This document shows, piece by piece, positions 1 to 8,588 of a stretch of DNA of 64,000 nucleotides; position 1 is the stretch's first letter, and the number at the start of each line of letters is the position of its first letter. This DNA is from SAR324 cluster bacterium. Lineage in GTDB: Bacteria > SAR324 > XYD2-FULL-50-16. The stretch is from positions 1-64,000 of the forward strand of contig JANQGX010000009.1 of NCBI GenBank assembly GCA_028282885.1, given 5' to 3'. Both the position numbers and the translations under genes were made by a program. The notes beneath the pieces were generated by a model, which had not been told where the DNA came from, searched no databases, and saw nothing but the letters and a program-made list of their open reading frames with translations.

Positions 1-6
1 CGGCAT
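1..6 (-). CDS. First codons of the next gene of a sugar ABC operon (partial)
   Basis: An ATG at 6..4 on the minus strand is preceded by an AAGGGAGG ribosome binding site about 5 nt upstream. Only the codons for Met-Pro are inside the window. Its position just after a sugar-type solute-binding protein suggests an ABC permease, but that is inferred from usual operon order and not from any sequence. Confidence 0.35.
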
Positions 7-39
7 GATAACCTCCCTTGGTTAAGAAGGATCATGCCG
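1..39 (-). promoter_or_regulatory. Hairpin that places a start codon in a stem and its RBS in the loop
   Basis: Perfect 9-bp inverted arms (CGGCATGAT at 1-9, ATCATGCCG at 31-39) flank a loop holding the AAGGGAGG Shine-Dalgarno. On the minus strand the 3' arm contains the ATG of the downstream gene. A further CCT/AGG pairing inside the loop would also cover part of the RBS. The hairpin could therefore limit translation of the downstream gene. This is read from sequence only. Confidence 0.4.
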
Positions 40-87
40 GATAAAAAAACAAAATGCAACCTTTAATACGTCATCGTATTTATGCCA

Positions 88-1134
88 TCATGTACTTAGC
101 CACTGCAAGAGGGCCCAGGCAGCTTGTTTATGCTCGCTTTTTTTATTAATGACCCCACTCCAGATTCCTCTGTGCGCACCACTGCAACAGCTTCCGATTG
201 GCATTACCTGAATACCTACCTGGCTTGGAGTCAAAGTTGTTTTGGTTGGATCAACAGCTGTTCCCTTGAAAACACTTCCCCACATGAACATTGTCGCTGT
301 CTGACCCTGACGATAAGCCGTCATTGACTCATTGAAGCCGTGGCTCACGGCTCCCGGAGGAGCAAAATCCAGCAATTTAATATGCATTTCCAGCGCTTTC
401 ACGCCAACATCGCTGTTGAATGCAGCTTTCCCGTTCTTATCCAGAAGTGAGCCGCCATATGAGTTCATTATGGTTTGCCAGATAGTTGGCGTTAACGAAT
501 CTCTTTTGAAATACGTTGAAATTGCCCAAGCATCGTTTTTTCCATCACCGTTACGATCCATTACCAGTTCCGGTGCCTGTTTAAAATACTCTTCCCAAGT
601 CAATGCAGGAGTCGGTGCCGGAAGTTTTGCTTTTTTGTAAAGCGTCTTGTTTGTAAACATTAAAAGCAAGTTTGATCTGAGTGGAACGCCATACTGTACA
701 CCTTTCCATTCAGAAGCTGCAAGGGGAGCTTGGTAAAAGTCGTCCCAATCATAGTCCTTCGAAGTCCAGGCGGATACCTCGGTACCCTTGAGATCGAGAA
801 GAACACCGGCTTCAGCCATTTGTGGAGTCCAGGGATCATCGGCGATAATTATGTCATATAAGGGCTCCGGACCCGTTGCGTCCAGTAGGCTTTTGGCGAG
901 TAATTCTGCATAAGGTACTCCGTCGATAACAACATTGATATAAGGATAAATTTTCTGAAATTCCGGTACCATATTTTGCTGCCACTGATTGGCAAATGCT
1001 TCATTCGCGATCATATGGATTTCAACTGGATTCCCTGCTGCGCCAACCCCTTTTTGGGCAAATGCGGGGAATGAAACTAACAAGCTTGCAAGCAGTACCA
1101 ACCATGAAAACTTGAAACAAATGGCTTTTTTCAT
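88..1134 (-). CDS. Sugar ABC transporter solute-binding protein, C-terminally short
   Basis: This is a 348-aa periplasmic binding protein of the SBP_bac_1 (maltose/oligosaccharide) type. It has a signal peptide of about 26 residues (MKK start, hydrophobic core, cleavage after FPAFA). Typical family signs are the early NxxF/QKxYPxI segment, a WTPQMAEAG stretch and the late 'GIWSGVINKKS..AAWALLQWLS' region. Family members usually run 400-440 residues and continue about 80 residues past that last segment. Here a TGA follows WLST directly, so the C-terminal helices are missing. A good RBS (GGAGGAGAAT) precedes the ATG at 1134. The gene may be a truncated allele or pseudogene; the ligand is unknown. 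Confidence 0.75.
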   Translation of the reverse strand: MKKAICFKFSWLVLLASLLVSFPAFAQKGVGAAGNPVEIHMIANEAFANQWQQNMVPEFQKIYPYINVVIDGVPYAELLAKSLLDATGPEPLYDIIIADDPWTPQMAEAGVLLDLKGTEVSAWTSKDYDWDDFYQAPLAASEWKGVQYGVPLRSNLLLMFTNKTLYKKAKLPAPTPALTWEEYFKQAPELVMDRNGDGKNDAWAISTYFKRDSLTPTIWQTIMNSYGGSLLDKNGKAAFNSDVGVKALEMHIKLLDFAPPGAVSHGFNESMTAYRQGQTATMFMWGSVFKGTAVDPTKTTLTPSQVGIQVMPIGSCCSGAHRGIWSGVINKKSEHKQAAWALLQWLST

Positions 1135-1200
1135 CGCTATTCTCCTCCGAGACTGTGTTAGACGCTACATTCAACATAACATTGAGGACTATCATTAATG

Positions 1201-1230
1201 TTATATTCTATATTCTATATTCTATAGAAT
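1201..1230. promoter_or_regulatory. 7-bp tandem repeats and palindrome upstream of the binding-protein gene
   Basis: Three consecutive copies of the heptamer TATATTC run into the 12-bp perfect palindrome ATTCTATAGAAT (1219-1230). They lie about 70 bp upstream of the binding-protein start at 1134. This arrangement is typical of a dimeric repressor site, for example of the GntR type. No cognate regulator is adjacent in the window. Confidence 0.35.
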
Positions 1231-1408
1231 GTCAAGAATATTCTTTTGCTTCCCTTCTATGAAGATTCTACTGATACAAACTCAGGGGATTCTCATAAAA
1301 GAAAAGCAGTGGGATTGAGTCATAAATACCGATGAATAAAATAGTTGTCCGGATTCGAACATGGGGAAAACGGCAATATTGTGGTAGTGATTGTCCAATC
1401 TCACCTTA

Positions 1409-2272
1409 TTATTGTTGATTCATTAGTTTTTCAATGGTGGCGCGGATCTGATCACGTTGTCGATCGACCTGTTCGTTGGTAAAGGTTTCCACGCGCTCAA
1501 GCCCTTTGGGTAAAAAACCGGACAGCAGGTTTCGATTCGGCACTATAATCCGCATGCCTTCCTTATTGTTGATTTCACCTGCAATGGCTTCCAGATCACC
1601 GTGGGCGTGTATAATTCTGACCTTACCTTTGACGATATTGGGAACCATGGCCCTGAAATTAACCTCGGGAGGTAAGCTGAATATCCTCAGATCGGAGTGA
1701 TAGAGGGCAACTCGTGCAGATGCCTGATCCATGGTATAACCCACCTTTTTCAGCCCTTCTTCATAAAACAGCTCCCATTGCTTTAAGAACTCAATGGTTT
1801 TCTGATTGTGGGCAAAGGAGATAACTCCGGTATTGTGCTCGGGGAAAAGCAGTGGAACCGTTGGGAAGAGTTCAAAAAAACGACTTTTCAAAGCCTGATC
1901 ATGTATTCTCTGGGGAGCAGGAAAGATACCGATATCAAACTGATCCGTGATGTCAAACAGATCGCCTATTCCATCGGTAAGGTAAGTATCGCTGTCCAGA
2001 AACAATGTCCTGGAAAAGCGCTTTGATCCAAGGGCTGCAAATTTGAGTGTTCGCCAGTGAGCCGGAGCTGGATGAACAGTGATGAAATCAAAAAATGGTG
2101 CCAGGGATTGCTGTCCGCCCAGTTGCTCAAGGGTATTCCTGTCTATGTGAAGTTCGATGGGAAGTTCAGGCATTACCTGCTTAAGTGACTTTGCGGAAAC
2201 CAATGCCTCATTCAGCCAGGGTAGTCCTGAAATACCGTATACCACTCCCCTGTCGATTCGTTTAGTTCCCAT
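1409..2272 (-). CDS. Putative nucleotide-diphospho-sugar transferase (GT-A fold)
   Basis: A 287-aa cytoplasmic protein that resembles the nucleotide-diphospho-sugar transferase family (PF03407-like/GT8-like). The DxD-type metal/nucleotide-sugar motif is visible as FLDSDTYL near residue 93. It is followed by the usual 'FPEHNTGVISF' strand and by 'MDQASARVALY', the latter typical of donor/acceptor binding in this family. There is no signal peptide and no membrane helix. It probably transfers a sugar to a glycan or protein; donor and acceptor cannot be told. It stands alone, with no polysaccharide cluster beside it. The RBS is weak (AAGCGAT). Confidence 0.65.
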   Translation of the reverse strand: MGTKRIDRGVVYGISGLPWLNEALVSAKSLKQVMPELPIELHIDRNTLEQLGGQQSLAPFFDFITVHPAPAHWRTLKFAALGSKRFSRTLFLDSDTYLTDGIGDLFDITDQFDIGIFPAPQRIHDQALKSRFFELFPTVPLLFPEHNTGVISFAHNQKTIEFLKQWELFYEEGLKKVGYTMDQASARVALYHSDLRIFSLPPEVNFRAMVPNIVKGKVRIIHAHGDLEAIAGEINNKEGMRIIVPNRNLLSGFLPKGLERVETFTNEQVDRQRDQIRATIEKLMNQQ

Positions 2273-2484
2273 TTATCTATCGCTTGCGATATTTATTTTC
2301 ATAGGTATAAACCGTAATGACAAGTTGTATGAATAGGCAAAGTGATTTATACTTTCCTCAATTTTTAGAATCGGTGATTCTGCCTTATCGCAGAAGATCG
2401 AAAATAACGAAAATCAAAACCCCGCTTGATCATTATAAAAGTTGATTATCTCCAACTGTTTGCATACTTAGCTCACCATGCGAG

Positions 2485-3609
2485 ATGCAAACTGAACAAT
2501 GCATCACCATGAACGACAAGGTAACAATTGATGAATCTGATCTGGAGTATAAAGAAGCCAGGGAGGATTGGGAAGAACTTGCTAAACCATTCGATTTCAG
2601 CAGCCGGTTTACGGAAAATGTTCCGGGTATCCTGAAGGGGCTTAATATCTCGCTGGCCATGACCAGCTACCAGTCCCAGGCGTTTTTTCTTGTCCGGTCA
2701 GACGGGCAAACCATTGATACCAATATCAAGAGGTTTCGGCGTCCCATGGGATTGGCTGTTACCAGGGATCAGATCACCCTGGGCACCTTTTCTGAAATTC
2801 TGCGATTCAACCGAAATGATGCCGTCATTAGCGATTTAGAGGATAAGGAGAGGATTGATGCCTGTTTTGTTCCTTCAGCCAGCCATGTGACGGGCATGAT
2901 CAATATCCATGACATCGCCTACGGTGATGAGGGGCTCTGGGTGGTCAACAGCGCTTTTTCCTGTCTGGCCACAATCGAACCGGGTTATAGTTTCGTTCCC
3001 CGCTGGAAACCGCCCTTTATCAGTGACCTGAAACCGGAAGACCGCTGTCATCTAAACGGAATGGCACTACAGAATGGGGAACCAAGATATGTGACCACTT
3101 TCAACCAGATGGACAAGAAAAATGCCTGGAAGAGTGACGGAAAGTTAAAAGGCACCCTGATTGACGTGGAAACAGACGAGATCCTGCTTGATGACTTGAT
3201 AATGCCCCATTCACCCAAGGTCCATCAGGAGCAACTCTATTTCTGTGAATCGGGACGCGGCCTGGTTTGTCGATACGATCCGATTGATAAAAGAAAAGTC
3301 AATCTGGCCCAATTGCAAGGGTTTACACGAGGCATTGATTTCTGGGGACCCCTGATGTTTGTCGGTACCTCCCAAACAAGAAAAAGCGATACTAAAAACG
3401 TCGCTCCTGTTTCATTGGAATTTGACGAGACCTATTGCGGTATCTGGATTATAAACCTTGAAACCAATGAAATTGTGGGTGAGGTTATTTTTGAAGGAGA
3501 TGTAAAACAGATTTATGACCTTACGATTATTCCGGGAATGTCCTATCCCGAGCTCATTGAACCGTTTGATACCAGGGTAAAAGATACCTTCAAATTTCCT
3601 AATCTTTGA
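2485..3609 (+). CDS. TIGR03032/DUF4915-family protein
   Basis: A 374-aa protein with the family hallmarks: 'MTSYQSQAFFLV', 'FRRPMGLAV', a repeated beta-propeller-like strand pattern, 'HDIAYGDEGLWVVNSAFSCLATI' and 'CHLNGMAL'. The family is widespread but has no established biochemical role. Members are predicted to fold like a six-bladed propeller and are often near secreted repeat proteins or glycosyltransferases. The ATG at 2509 (MNDKVTIDE) is an alternative start; neither start has a clear RBS. The stop lies only 14 bp before the start of the next gene, so the two are probably co-transcribed. Confidence 0.7.
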   Translation: MQTEQCITMNDKVTIDESDLEYKEAREDWEELAKPFDFSSRFTENVPGILKGLNISLAMTSYQSQAFFLVRSDGQTIDTNIKRFRRPMGLAVTRDQITLGTFSEILRFNRNDAVISDLEDKERIDACFVPSASHVTGMINIHDIAYGDEGLWVVNSAFSCLATIEPGYSFVPRWKPPFISDLKPEDRCHLNGMALQNGEPRYVTTFNQMDKKNAWKSDGKLKGTLIDVETDEILLDDLIMPHSPKVHQEQLYFCESGRGLVCRYDPIDKRKVNLAQLQGFTRGIDFWGPLMFVGTSQTRKSDTKNVAPVSLEFDETYCGIWIINLETNEIVGEVIFEGDVKQIYDLTIIPGMSYPELIEPFDTRVKDTFKFPNL

Positions 3610-3623
3610 ATCCAAAGGGTGCT

Positions 3624-5513
3624 ATGAAAAAGAAGAAAATCTCTCGCGTGATAAAGGCAGTCGGAATGCCTCTCCTGGCCCTTGTTTCTCCTCTAGCCCA
3701 GGCAACACCTCACTTAAATGTCTCAACTATGAAAGTCGGCAGAACTTTAGTATCCACCCGTACACGGTCTAATCGCAGGAGCAGAGAAAGTGTATTCATT
3801 GATCTGGATTCGACACCTCGATCTGAATCATCGGCTTATAAACAACCTTTTAATGCTTTTGGAAAATCAATCGGTGAGAGAGTTGCCGCAATGCCTGCAC
3901 AAAAAGACGTTCTGGATCTGCTGAATCGAAACAGCCTGCTTCGCTCGCTTCAGAAAAAAGAAAGCACGATCAGCGGGAAGCTCTATCCTCAGATGTATGC
4001 GGACCCGCGTCTCAAAGATCATTGTCATTACTCAAAAAAAAACTATATTAATACCTCCAGCTACACACTGTCTCATAAGACTACGTATACCAAAACAAGT
4101 AAAGATTCATGTGAGGCGGAAATAAATGGAGATTGGGATGATGGTGCGGCACTATTCGGTGGAGCAAGTACGGATAAATCCGTGACGGATGATGCCACCG
4201 TTTTCCCATTCAGTGATGTCACCATCCGCGAATTGTATAGTGATCTCCTGGATGTCACCATCGATATTGACATAGCGGCCAAAGGAACCCTTGCGGCGAC
4301 GGTAACACCTTTTTTTGATGCCAGTGGAGACGGGAGTTATTCCTGGACTTCGGAGTCGTCCACCGATATTCAAACTGCATTGCAGAAGGTGGAATTTACA
4401 CCTGCCTCAGGACGTCTTTCGGCAGGGGAATCAGAAGACATCTTTTTCCATTTGACAATGCGGGATGGTCAAAACAACGATGCTTCCGCAGATATCAAAG
4501 TTACGGTCACTGGCACAGATCCGTTAAATCAGGCCCCGGTTATTTCAGGCACAGTAGCAGACCAGGCGGTTAATGATAATGAAACTGTCTCACCTTTTTC
4601 CGAAGTAACCATCAGTGACAATGATGCTGATAATGTCAGCCTGACAGTGACGCTGGATACACAGGCCAAGGGATCTTTTACCACCCTTTCAGGCTTTACC
4701 GACAATGGTGACGGCAGCTATTCATTTGCTTCGGATACCGTTGCCAATGGCACGACCGCCATACAAGGATTGGTTTTTTCACCGACAGAGAATCGAGTTG
4801 CCCTGGGTGAAACGGAAACCACAACGTTCACTATCACAGCCAATGACGGAACCGATACCACAAGCGACAGCACAACAACAGTGATCTCCACTTCCGTCAA
4901 TGTGGCACCGCCCGCCCCGGAGTTGTCGTCTCCCGAAACCGGGACAACCGTTTCATCGCCTGTTACCTTGAGCTGGAATAGCGTGGTCGATACAGATGGG
5001 GATACGGTTACTTACTGGCTCTCCCTGTGTGAAAACGATACGTTTGAAAACTGTGTGAACGATCCCCGGGAGTATATCCCGGACGCAACTGACGACGCCA
5101 CATCCGATGCCACCTCTGATTCGACGTCCGACTCCGCAGCGTGGAACAAGTCACCATGGTCCGGTGTTGCGCATGCTGCGGATTTGAATCAATCCACATT
5201 AAAAGCCAGTGATTTCAACTCCTGGGTTTATCTCTTGGTCCTGATAGGGGGGCTGTCCCTGGCTACCCTCTCCTTGAAAGATAGAAAGAGGTATTTGATT
5301 CTTCTCTTTTTGATCTTTTTCGGTTTGGCGAATTGTGGTGACGGTGGTGATGAAGGAACAGACGAAGGTGTCAATACAGGTACTGGAACCGGTGAGATGT
5401 CGGTGACAATTCCGGGATTGATATCCGGTCGTACCTACTACTGGAAGGTGACTGCCAAGGATGGAAACGGCGGCGAAACGGACTCGGAGGTTTTCAATTT
5501 CACTGTCGAGTGA
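3624..5513 (+). CDS. Secreted cadherin-like repeat protein with a split FN3-like domain
   Basis: I chose the ATG at 3624 (629 aa) because AAAGGG sits 5 nt upstream and a signal peptide follows at once (MKKKKIS... cleavage after AQA near residue 27). About 190 low-similarity residues follow. Then come two tandem cadherin/VCBS-like repeats of about 110 residues, sharing 'V.PFS.VTI', 'AKG', 'DGSYS' and a closing 'F.i..DG' strand. A C-terminal FN3-like domain begins near residue 430 (PPAPELSSP...VTYWLSLCE) and ends with 'GRTYYWKVTAKDGNGGETDSEVFNF'. About 105 residues are inserted between its halves: an Asp/Ser/Thr-rich linker, a transmembrane helix (WVYLLVLIGGLSLATLSL), a KDRKR stretch, a second hydrophobic segment and a lipobox-like LANC. 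Function unknown; probably surface or envelope adhesion. Confidence 0.6.
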   Translation: MKKKKISRVIKAVGMPLLALVSPLAQATPHLNVSTMKVGRTLVSTRTRSNRRSRESVFIDLDSTPRSESSAYKQPFNAFGKSIGERVAAMPAQKDVLDLLNRNSLLRSLQKKESTISGKLYPQMYADPRLKDHCHYSKKNYINTSSYTLSHKTTYTKTSKDSCEAEINGDWDDGAALFGGASTDKSVTDDATVFPFSDVTIRELYSDLLDVTIDIDIAAKGTLAATVTPFFDASGDGSYSWTSESSTDIQTALQKVEFTPASGRLSAGESEDIFFHLTMRDGQNNDASADIKVTVTGTDPLNQAPVISGTVADQAVNDNETVSPFSEVTISDNDADNVSLTVTLDTQAKGSFTTLSGFTDNGDGSYSFASDTVANGTTAIQGLVFSPTENRVALGETETTTFTITANDGTDTTSDSTTTVISTSVNVAPPAPELSSPETGTTVSSPVTLSWNSVVDTDGDTVTYWLSLCENDTFENCVNDPREYIPDATDDATSDATSDSTSDSAAWNKSPWSGVAHAADLNQSTLKASDFNSWVYLLVLIGGLSLATLSLKDRKRYLILLFLIFFGLANCGDGGDEGTDEGVNTGTGTGEMSVTIPGLISGRTYYWKVTAKDGNGGETDSEVFNFTVE

Positions 5514-5518
5514 TCAGA

Positions 5519-5680
5519 TCACTTCCAAATTGTAGCTACCCGCAGTCCATAGTCCATCTCGGGGTGCACCAGACCTATTGATTGCCCGACACTTTTCATT
5601 CCCCCCTCCGCCACGAAGCCCTGTTCAAAAAAATAAAATGCAGGTATGGATAGAACAGGGGTCAAGCAATTCGGCGTTTC
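5519..5680 (-). pseudogene. Possible C-terminal remnant of a GNAT acetyltransferase
   Basis: The minus strand reads 'AFYFFEQGFVAEGG' and then 'GLVHPEMDYGLR'. This resembles the FYe-x-x-GFvaeGe...GIpHveM end of ElaA/GNAT N-acetyltransferases. The upstream two thirds of such a gene is absent and the neighbouring frames carry stops. I call it a decayed fragment, weakly supported. Confidence 0.25.
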
Positions 5681-5780
5681 GCACGGTTGCATGATAAGGC
5701 TTCCTCCGGCAGTTCCCGAAATACTCAACTGACAAAACATTTATAAAAATTCAATTGAATCCAATCCCTGTCCACTCTCC

Positions 5781-6896
5781 ATGATCGATTACAATAAAAT
5801 CAAGGTTACGATTGATACCAACAAACTGATCAGCAATTACCGACTTCTCTCCTCAAAGGGGAGCAATCTGCTTCCCGTAATCAAGTCTGATGCTTATGGC
5901 CATGGTATGCAGGAAGTCGCGAAAATCCTGGCAGCACAGGGCGCAGATTCCTTCGGCGTCGGAACGACAGAAGAGGCGGTGAAGCTTCGGGAAGTCTTTG
6001 ACGGTACCATCGTTTCAATGCTTGGTCCCCAGGAAGAGGAAGATTACCGCGCTATTGCCGAATGCGGGGTAATTCCCTTTGTTTTCAGGTTTGATCAAAT
6101 CAGGAAATTGAACGAGGTGGCGGAGAAAACCGGGAACCGGATACCCATTGCATTAAAATTCGATACGGGGATGGGCAGGCTGGGGTTTAGCGAGAGTGAA
6201 ACGGAAAAGGTTACGGAGCGTTTGAACCGATGTACTCATCTCAAACCGCAAATGCTCTGTTCTCATCTGGCATCGGCAGATGTGACGGATTATGAGGATT
6301 TCACCAGGGAACAGGGTCGGTGTCTGGATCGCATCATGGCTGTGTTTGCCGGAAGCGGATTCAATCTCAAAGTCAGCATGGCTAATTCAGCCGGACTTCT
6401 GGCATATCCCGATTTGCATTATGACATACAAAGACCCGGGATTGCCCTTTACGGGTCCAACTCATTTGCCGGAACAACATGGCAGGAAAAGGGCGAGGGT
6501 TTGCAATCCTGCATGGAGGTATCGACACCGATAATTCAATTCCGCAATTTGGGAAAGGGATCTCCTATCAGTTATGGATGCACCTGGCGTGCTTCCAGGC
6601 CTACACGGGCGGCAATAGTCGCATCCGGCTATGCCGATCTCTTCAGTCGCGGTTTAAGCAACAAGGGCTTTATGCTGGTAAACGGCAAGCGAGCCCCGGT
6701 GATAGGACGGGTCTGTATGCAGATGACCGCAATTGATATCACCGATATACCCGGGATTGAAATTGGGGATTCGGCGTACCTGCTTGGTGGTATGGGTGAT
6801 CAGTCCATCACCCCGGAAGAGTTGGCCGAATGGTGGGGTACTATCACCTATGAGGTCTTTTGTGTTCTGGGATTCAACAAGAGACACCATATCTGA
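5781..6896 (+). CDS. alr: Alanine racemase
   Basis: A 371-aa PLP enzyme that interconverts L- and D-alanine for peptidoglycan precursors. The PLP-binding lysine is K35 in VIKSDAYGHGM, and the second catalytic base is Y265 in SYGCTW. The barrel motifs KFDTGMGRLGF and the SHLASAD strand are present, as is the C-terminal beta-domain with 'GRVCMQMTAIDI'. Length is normal for the family. There is no clear RBS in front of the ATG, and the gene is not in a wall-synthesis cluster. Its neighbours are lactonase, oxidase and DgcN/DgcA-like genes, so a catabolic (DadX-like) role is possible. Confidence 0.93.
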   Translation: MIDYNKIKVTIDTNKLISNYRLLSSKGSNLLPVIKSDAYGHGMQEVAKILAAQGADSFGVGTTEEAVKLREVFDGTIVSMLGPQEEEDYRAIAECGVIPFVFRFDQIRKLNEVAEKTGNRIPIALKFDTGMGRLGFSESETEKVTERLNRCTHLKPQMLCSHLASADVTDYEDFTREQGRCLDRIMAVFAGSGFNLKVSMANSAGLLAYPDLHYDIQRPGIALYGSNSFAGTTWQEKGEGLQSCMEVSTPIIQFRNLGKGSPISYGCTWRASRPTRAAIVASGYADLFSRGLSNKGFMLVNGKRAPVIGRVCMQMTAIDITDIPGIEIGDSAYLLGGMGDQSITPEELAEWWGTITYEVFCVLGFNKRHHI

Positions 6897-6933
6897 GACC
6901 AAGTTTACGGCCGTTGGAGCCCATTTCCTTCTA

Positions 6934-6971
6934 CAGCACACCGGAAACTGAATAATGGTTGCGGTGTGCTG
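6934..6971. terminator. Hairpin downstream of alr
   Basis: Perfect 10-bp arms CAGCACACCG (6934-6943) and CGGTGTGCTG (6962-6971) with an 18-nt loop lie between the convergent alr and lactonase genes. There is no T-tract, so this is a structural barrier or bidirectional pause site rather than a textbook intrinsic terminator. Confidence 0.45.
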
Positions 6972-7018
6972 ATGTCAAATACCGGTCCATACTCGCTGAA
7001 TCCAATCCGCTCCCCTTT

Positions 7019-8068
7019 TTATTTCAAGGTACAATCCAATATAAAGGGGTCGAATACGGCTCCTACAAACATTCTGTTGCCCCTGACCGCGGCAACACTG
7101 GATCCAGACAGTTCCTCTCCCATGTTCAGGTAGACTTCCTTAAACTCGGAATCTTGTTTGCCGGCAACCGACACTCGCAAGACTTGTGAAGGTGACTTCT
7201 TTTTCGGATCGCCGACATGTGCCACGAATGAGAGCAGCTTGGGATGAGATGCAATCCAAAGGTTCCCTTCCAAATCCAGCTCAATATTGTCTACACCCGT
7301 ATTCATATCTATTGAAAAGGTTTCAGTGAGATCGCCGGAAACCGGATTGCGATCGAATACAACCACCGATTTTCCGGTTGTTGCAGCCATATAAACCGTT
7401 TTTCCATCAGGGCTGATGTTGATTCCATTGGCATATCGATAACCGGAGGCGGCATTGGCAAACCGGTTGCCATCAAAATAGACGATCCCGGATCTGGCCA
7501 GTTTCAGATAGTCTTCCAGCTTTTGCTTGATTCCCCCGGGGTAACCGTGGTCGTTTGTTACATAGAATTTATCAGCCGCAACTGCCACAATGTCGTTGGG
7601 TGAAACCAGTAACGGATCCAGGTAAGTTTTTCGGTGCTCAAGCTCGTTATCAACAAGTTCGAAAACCTCTATACTGTGTCGGTTTTCTACATGGTTGACA
7701 ACGAAGAGATAATCGTTCCCCGTTTCGGAGACAAGAAGGCTGATACCGTGAGGGCCGAAATCCTTACCCGGCCCCCTGGTCAACAATTCGGCTTTTGCGG
7801 CCTCAAGATTTGTGTTATAGGAGTAGATTGCTCCTGCAGCCGGCATACCCTTCGCTGCTGCCCTGCGATCACTGGAAGAGATATAGGCGATACCGGTTTC
7901 AGGATGAATGGTTATATCTTCCGGTCCCACCACACCGGGTATCTGTCTGCAATTTCCTGCAAAATGCGGTTCCAGACTCTTGAACTGTCCGGCATCCCAG
8001 ACCAGTTTCAAAACCCAACCAGCGATTATCAGGATCAGTATTAAAATGACGAGCAGTGCCTTTTTCAT
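7019..8068 (-). CDS. Paraoxonase/arylesterase-family lactonase, membrane anchored
   Basis: The ATG at 8068 (349 aa) is preferred because AAAAAAGGAGAAATC precedes it and a hydrophobic anchor follows (KKALLVILILILIIAGWVLKLVW). The rest is a six-bladed propeller of the SMP-30/PON type. 'GPEDITIHPETGIAYISSSD' and 'GPHGISL' match calcium-site loops; further motifs are 'VSPNDIVAV', 'FYVTNDHGY' and 'YANGINISPDGKTVYMAA'. Family members hydrolyse lactones and aryl esters, so this one probably acts in the periplasm as a lactonase. It is convergent with alr. The downstream divergent FAD/Fe-S oxidase pair could use the hydroxyacid produced; that link is inference. Confidence 0.75.
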   Translation of the reverse strand: MKKALLVILILILIIAGWVLKLVWDAGQFKSLEPHFAGNCRQIPGVVGPEDITIHPETGIAYISSSDRRAAAKGMPAAGAIYSYNTNLEAAKAELLTRGPGKDFGPHGISLLVSETGNDYLFVVNHVENRHSIEVFELVDNELEHRKTYLDPLLVSPNDIVAVAADKFYVTNDHGYPGGIKQKLEDYLKLARSGIVYFDGNRFANAASGYRYANGINISPDGKTVYMAATTGKSVVVFDRNPVSGDLTETFSIDMNTGVDNIELDLEGNLWIASHPKLLSFVAHVGDPKKKSPSQVLRVSVAGKQDSEFKEVYLNMGEELSGSSVAAVRGNRMFVGAVFDPFILDCTLK

Positions 8069-8588
8069 GATTTCTCCTTTTTTATTTTTGACTCGGCCTA
8101 AGGGTCTGTTTATCTTGATTTCTACCACTGATTCCGGGTAAATCCCATTTTGCTGAGCAGATCTTAGTATAAAACCGGGAAGATATCAACGAAGCCAGGA
8201 TCACAAAAATTTGTGTTTTACAGCAAAAAACTGCTGTATGGCAAATATTCATTCCTCCAGAAAACTAGGCAAGTCTCCAGGCACTTAAAATTATTGATGA
8301 TTATAAGTCTGTCATCCTGGTACAGATTTTGATGATGAAACTGCAAGCTATTGCCGGGAGTCTACGGTCGATGAACGCTGAAAACGGTAATTTTGTTTTT
8401 TCAGCTTGAATCAGATCTTCCAAAGCTGCTACTGCTGCAGTGGATCTTAGATACGATGGAAATTAGGCCAAAATTCCCGATGGATTTAAGAATGGAAGAT
8501 CAACCGGAGGGTGCCGGGCTGAAGATGCGAGATGGATATGATGATCAGATTGGACCAAAAAATATAAACCAACCAAGCGGAGGAATCC
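8069..8588. other. Divergent intergenic region, no gene recognised
   Basis: 520 bp between the lactonase and the FAD oxidase start. It must carry promoters for both directions, but I see no clear -35/-10 pair. A 67-codon reading frame at its right end overlaps the RBS of the next gene and has no coding character. Confidence 0.5.
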
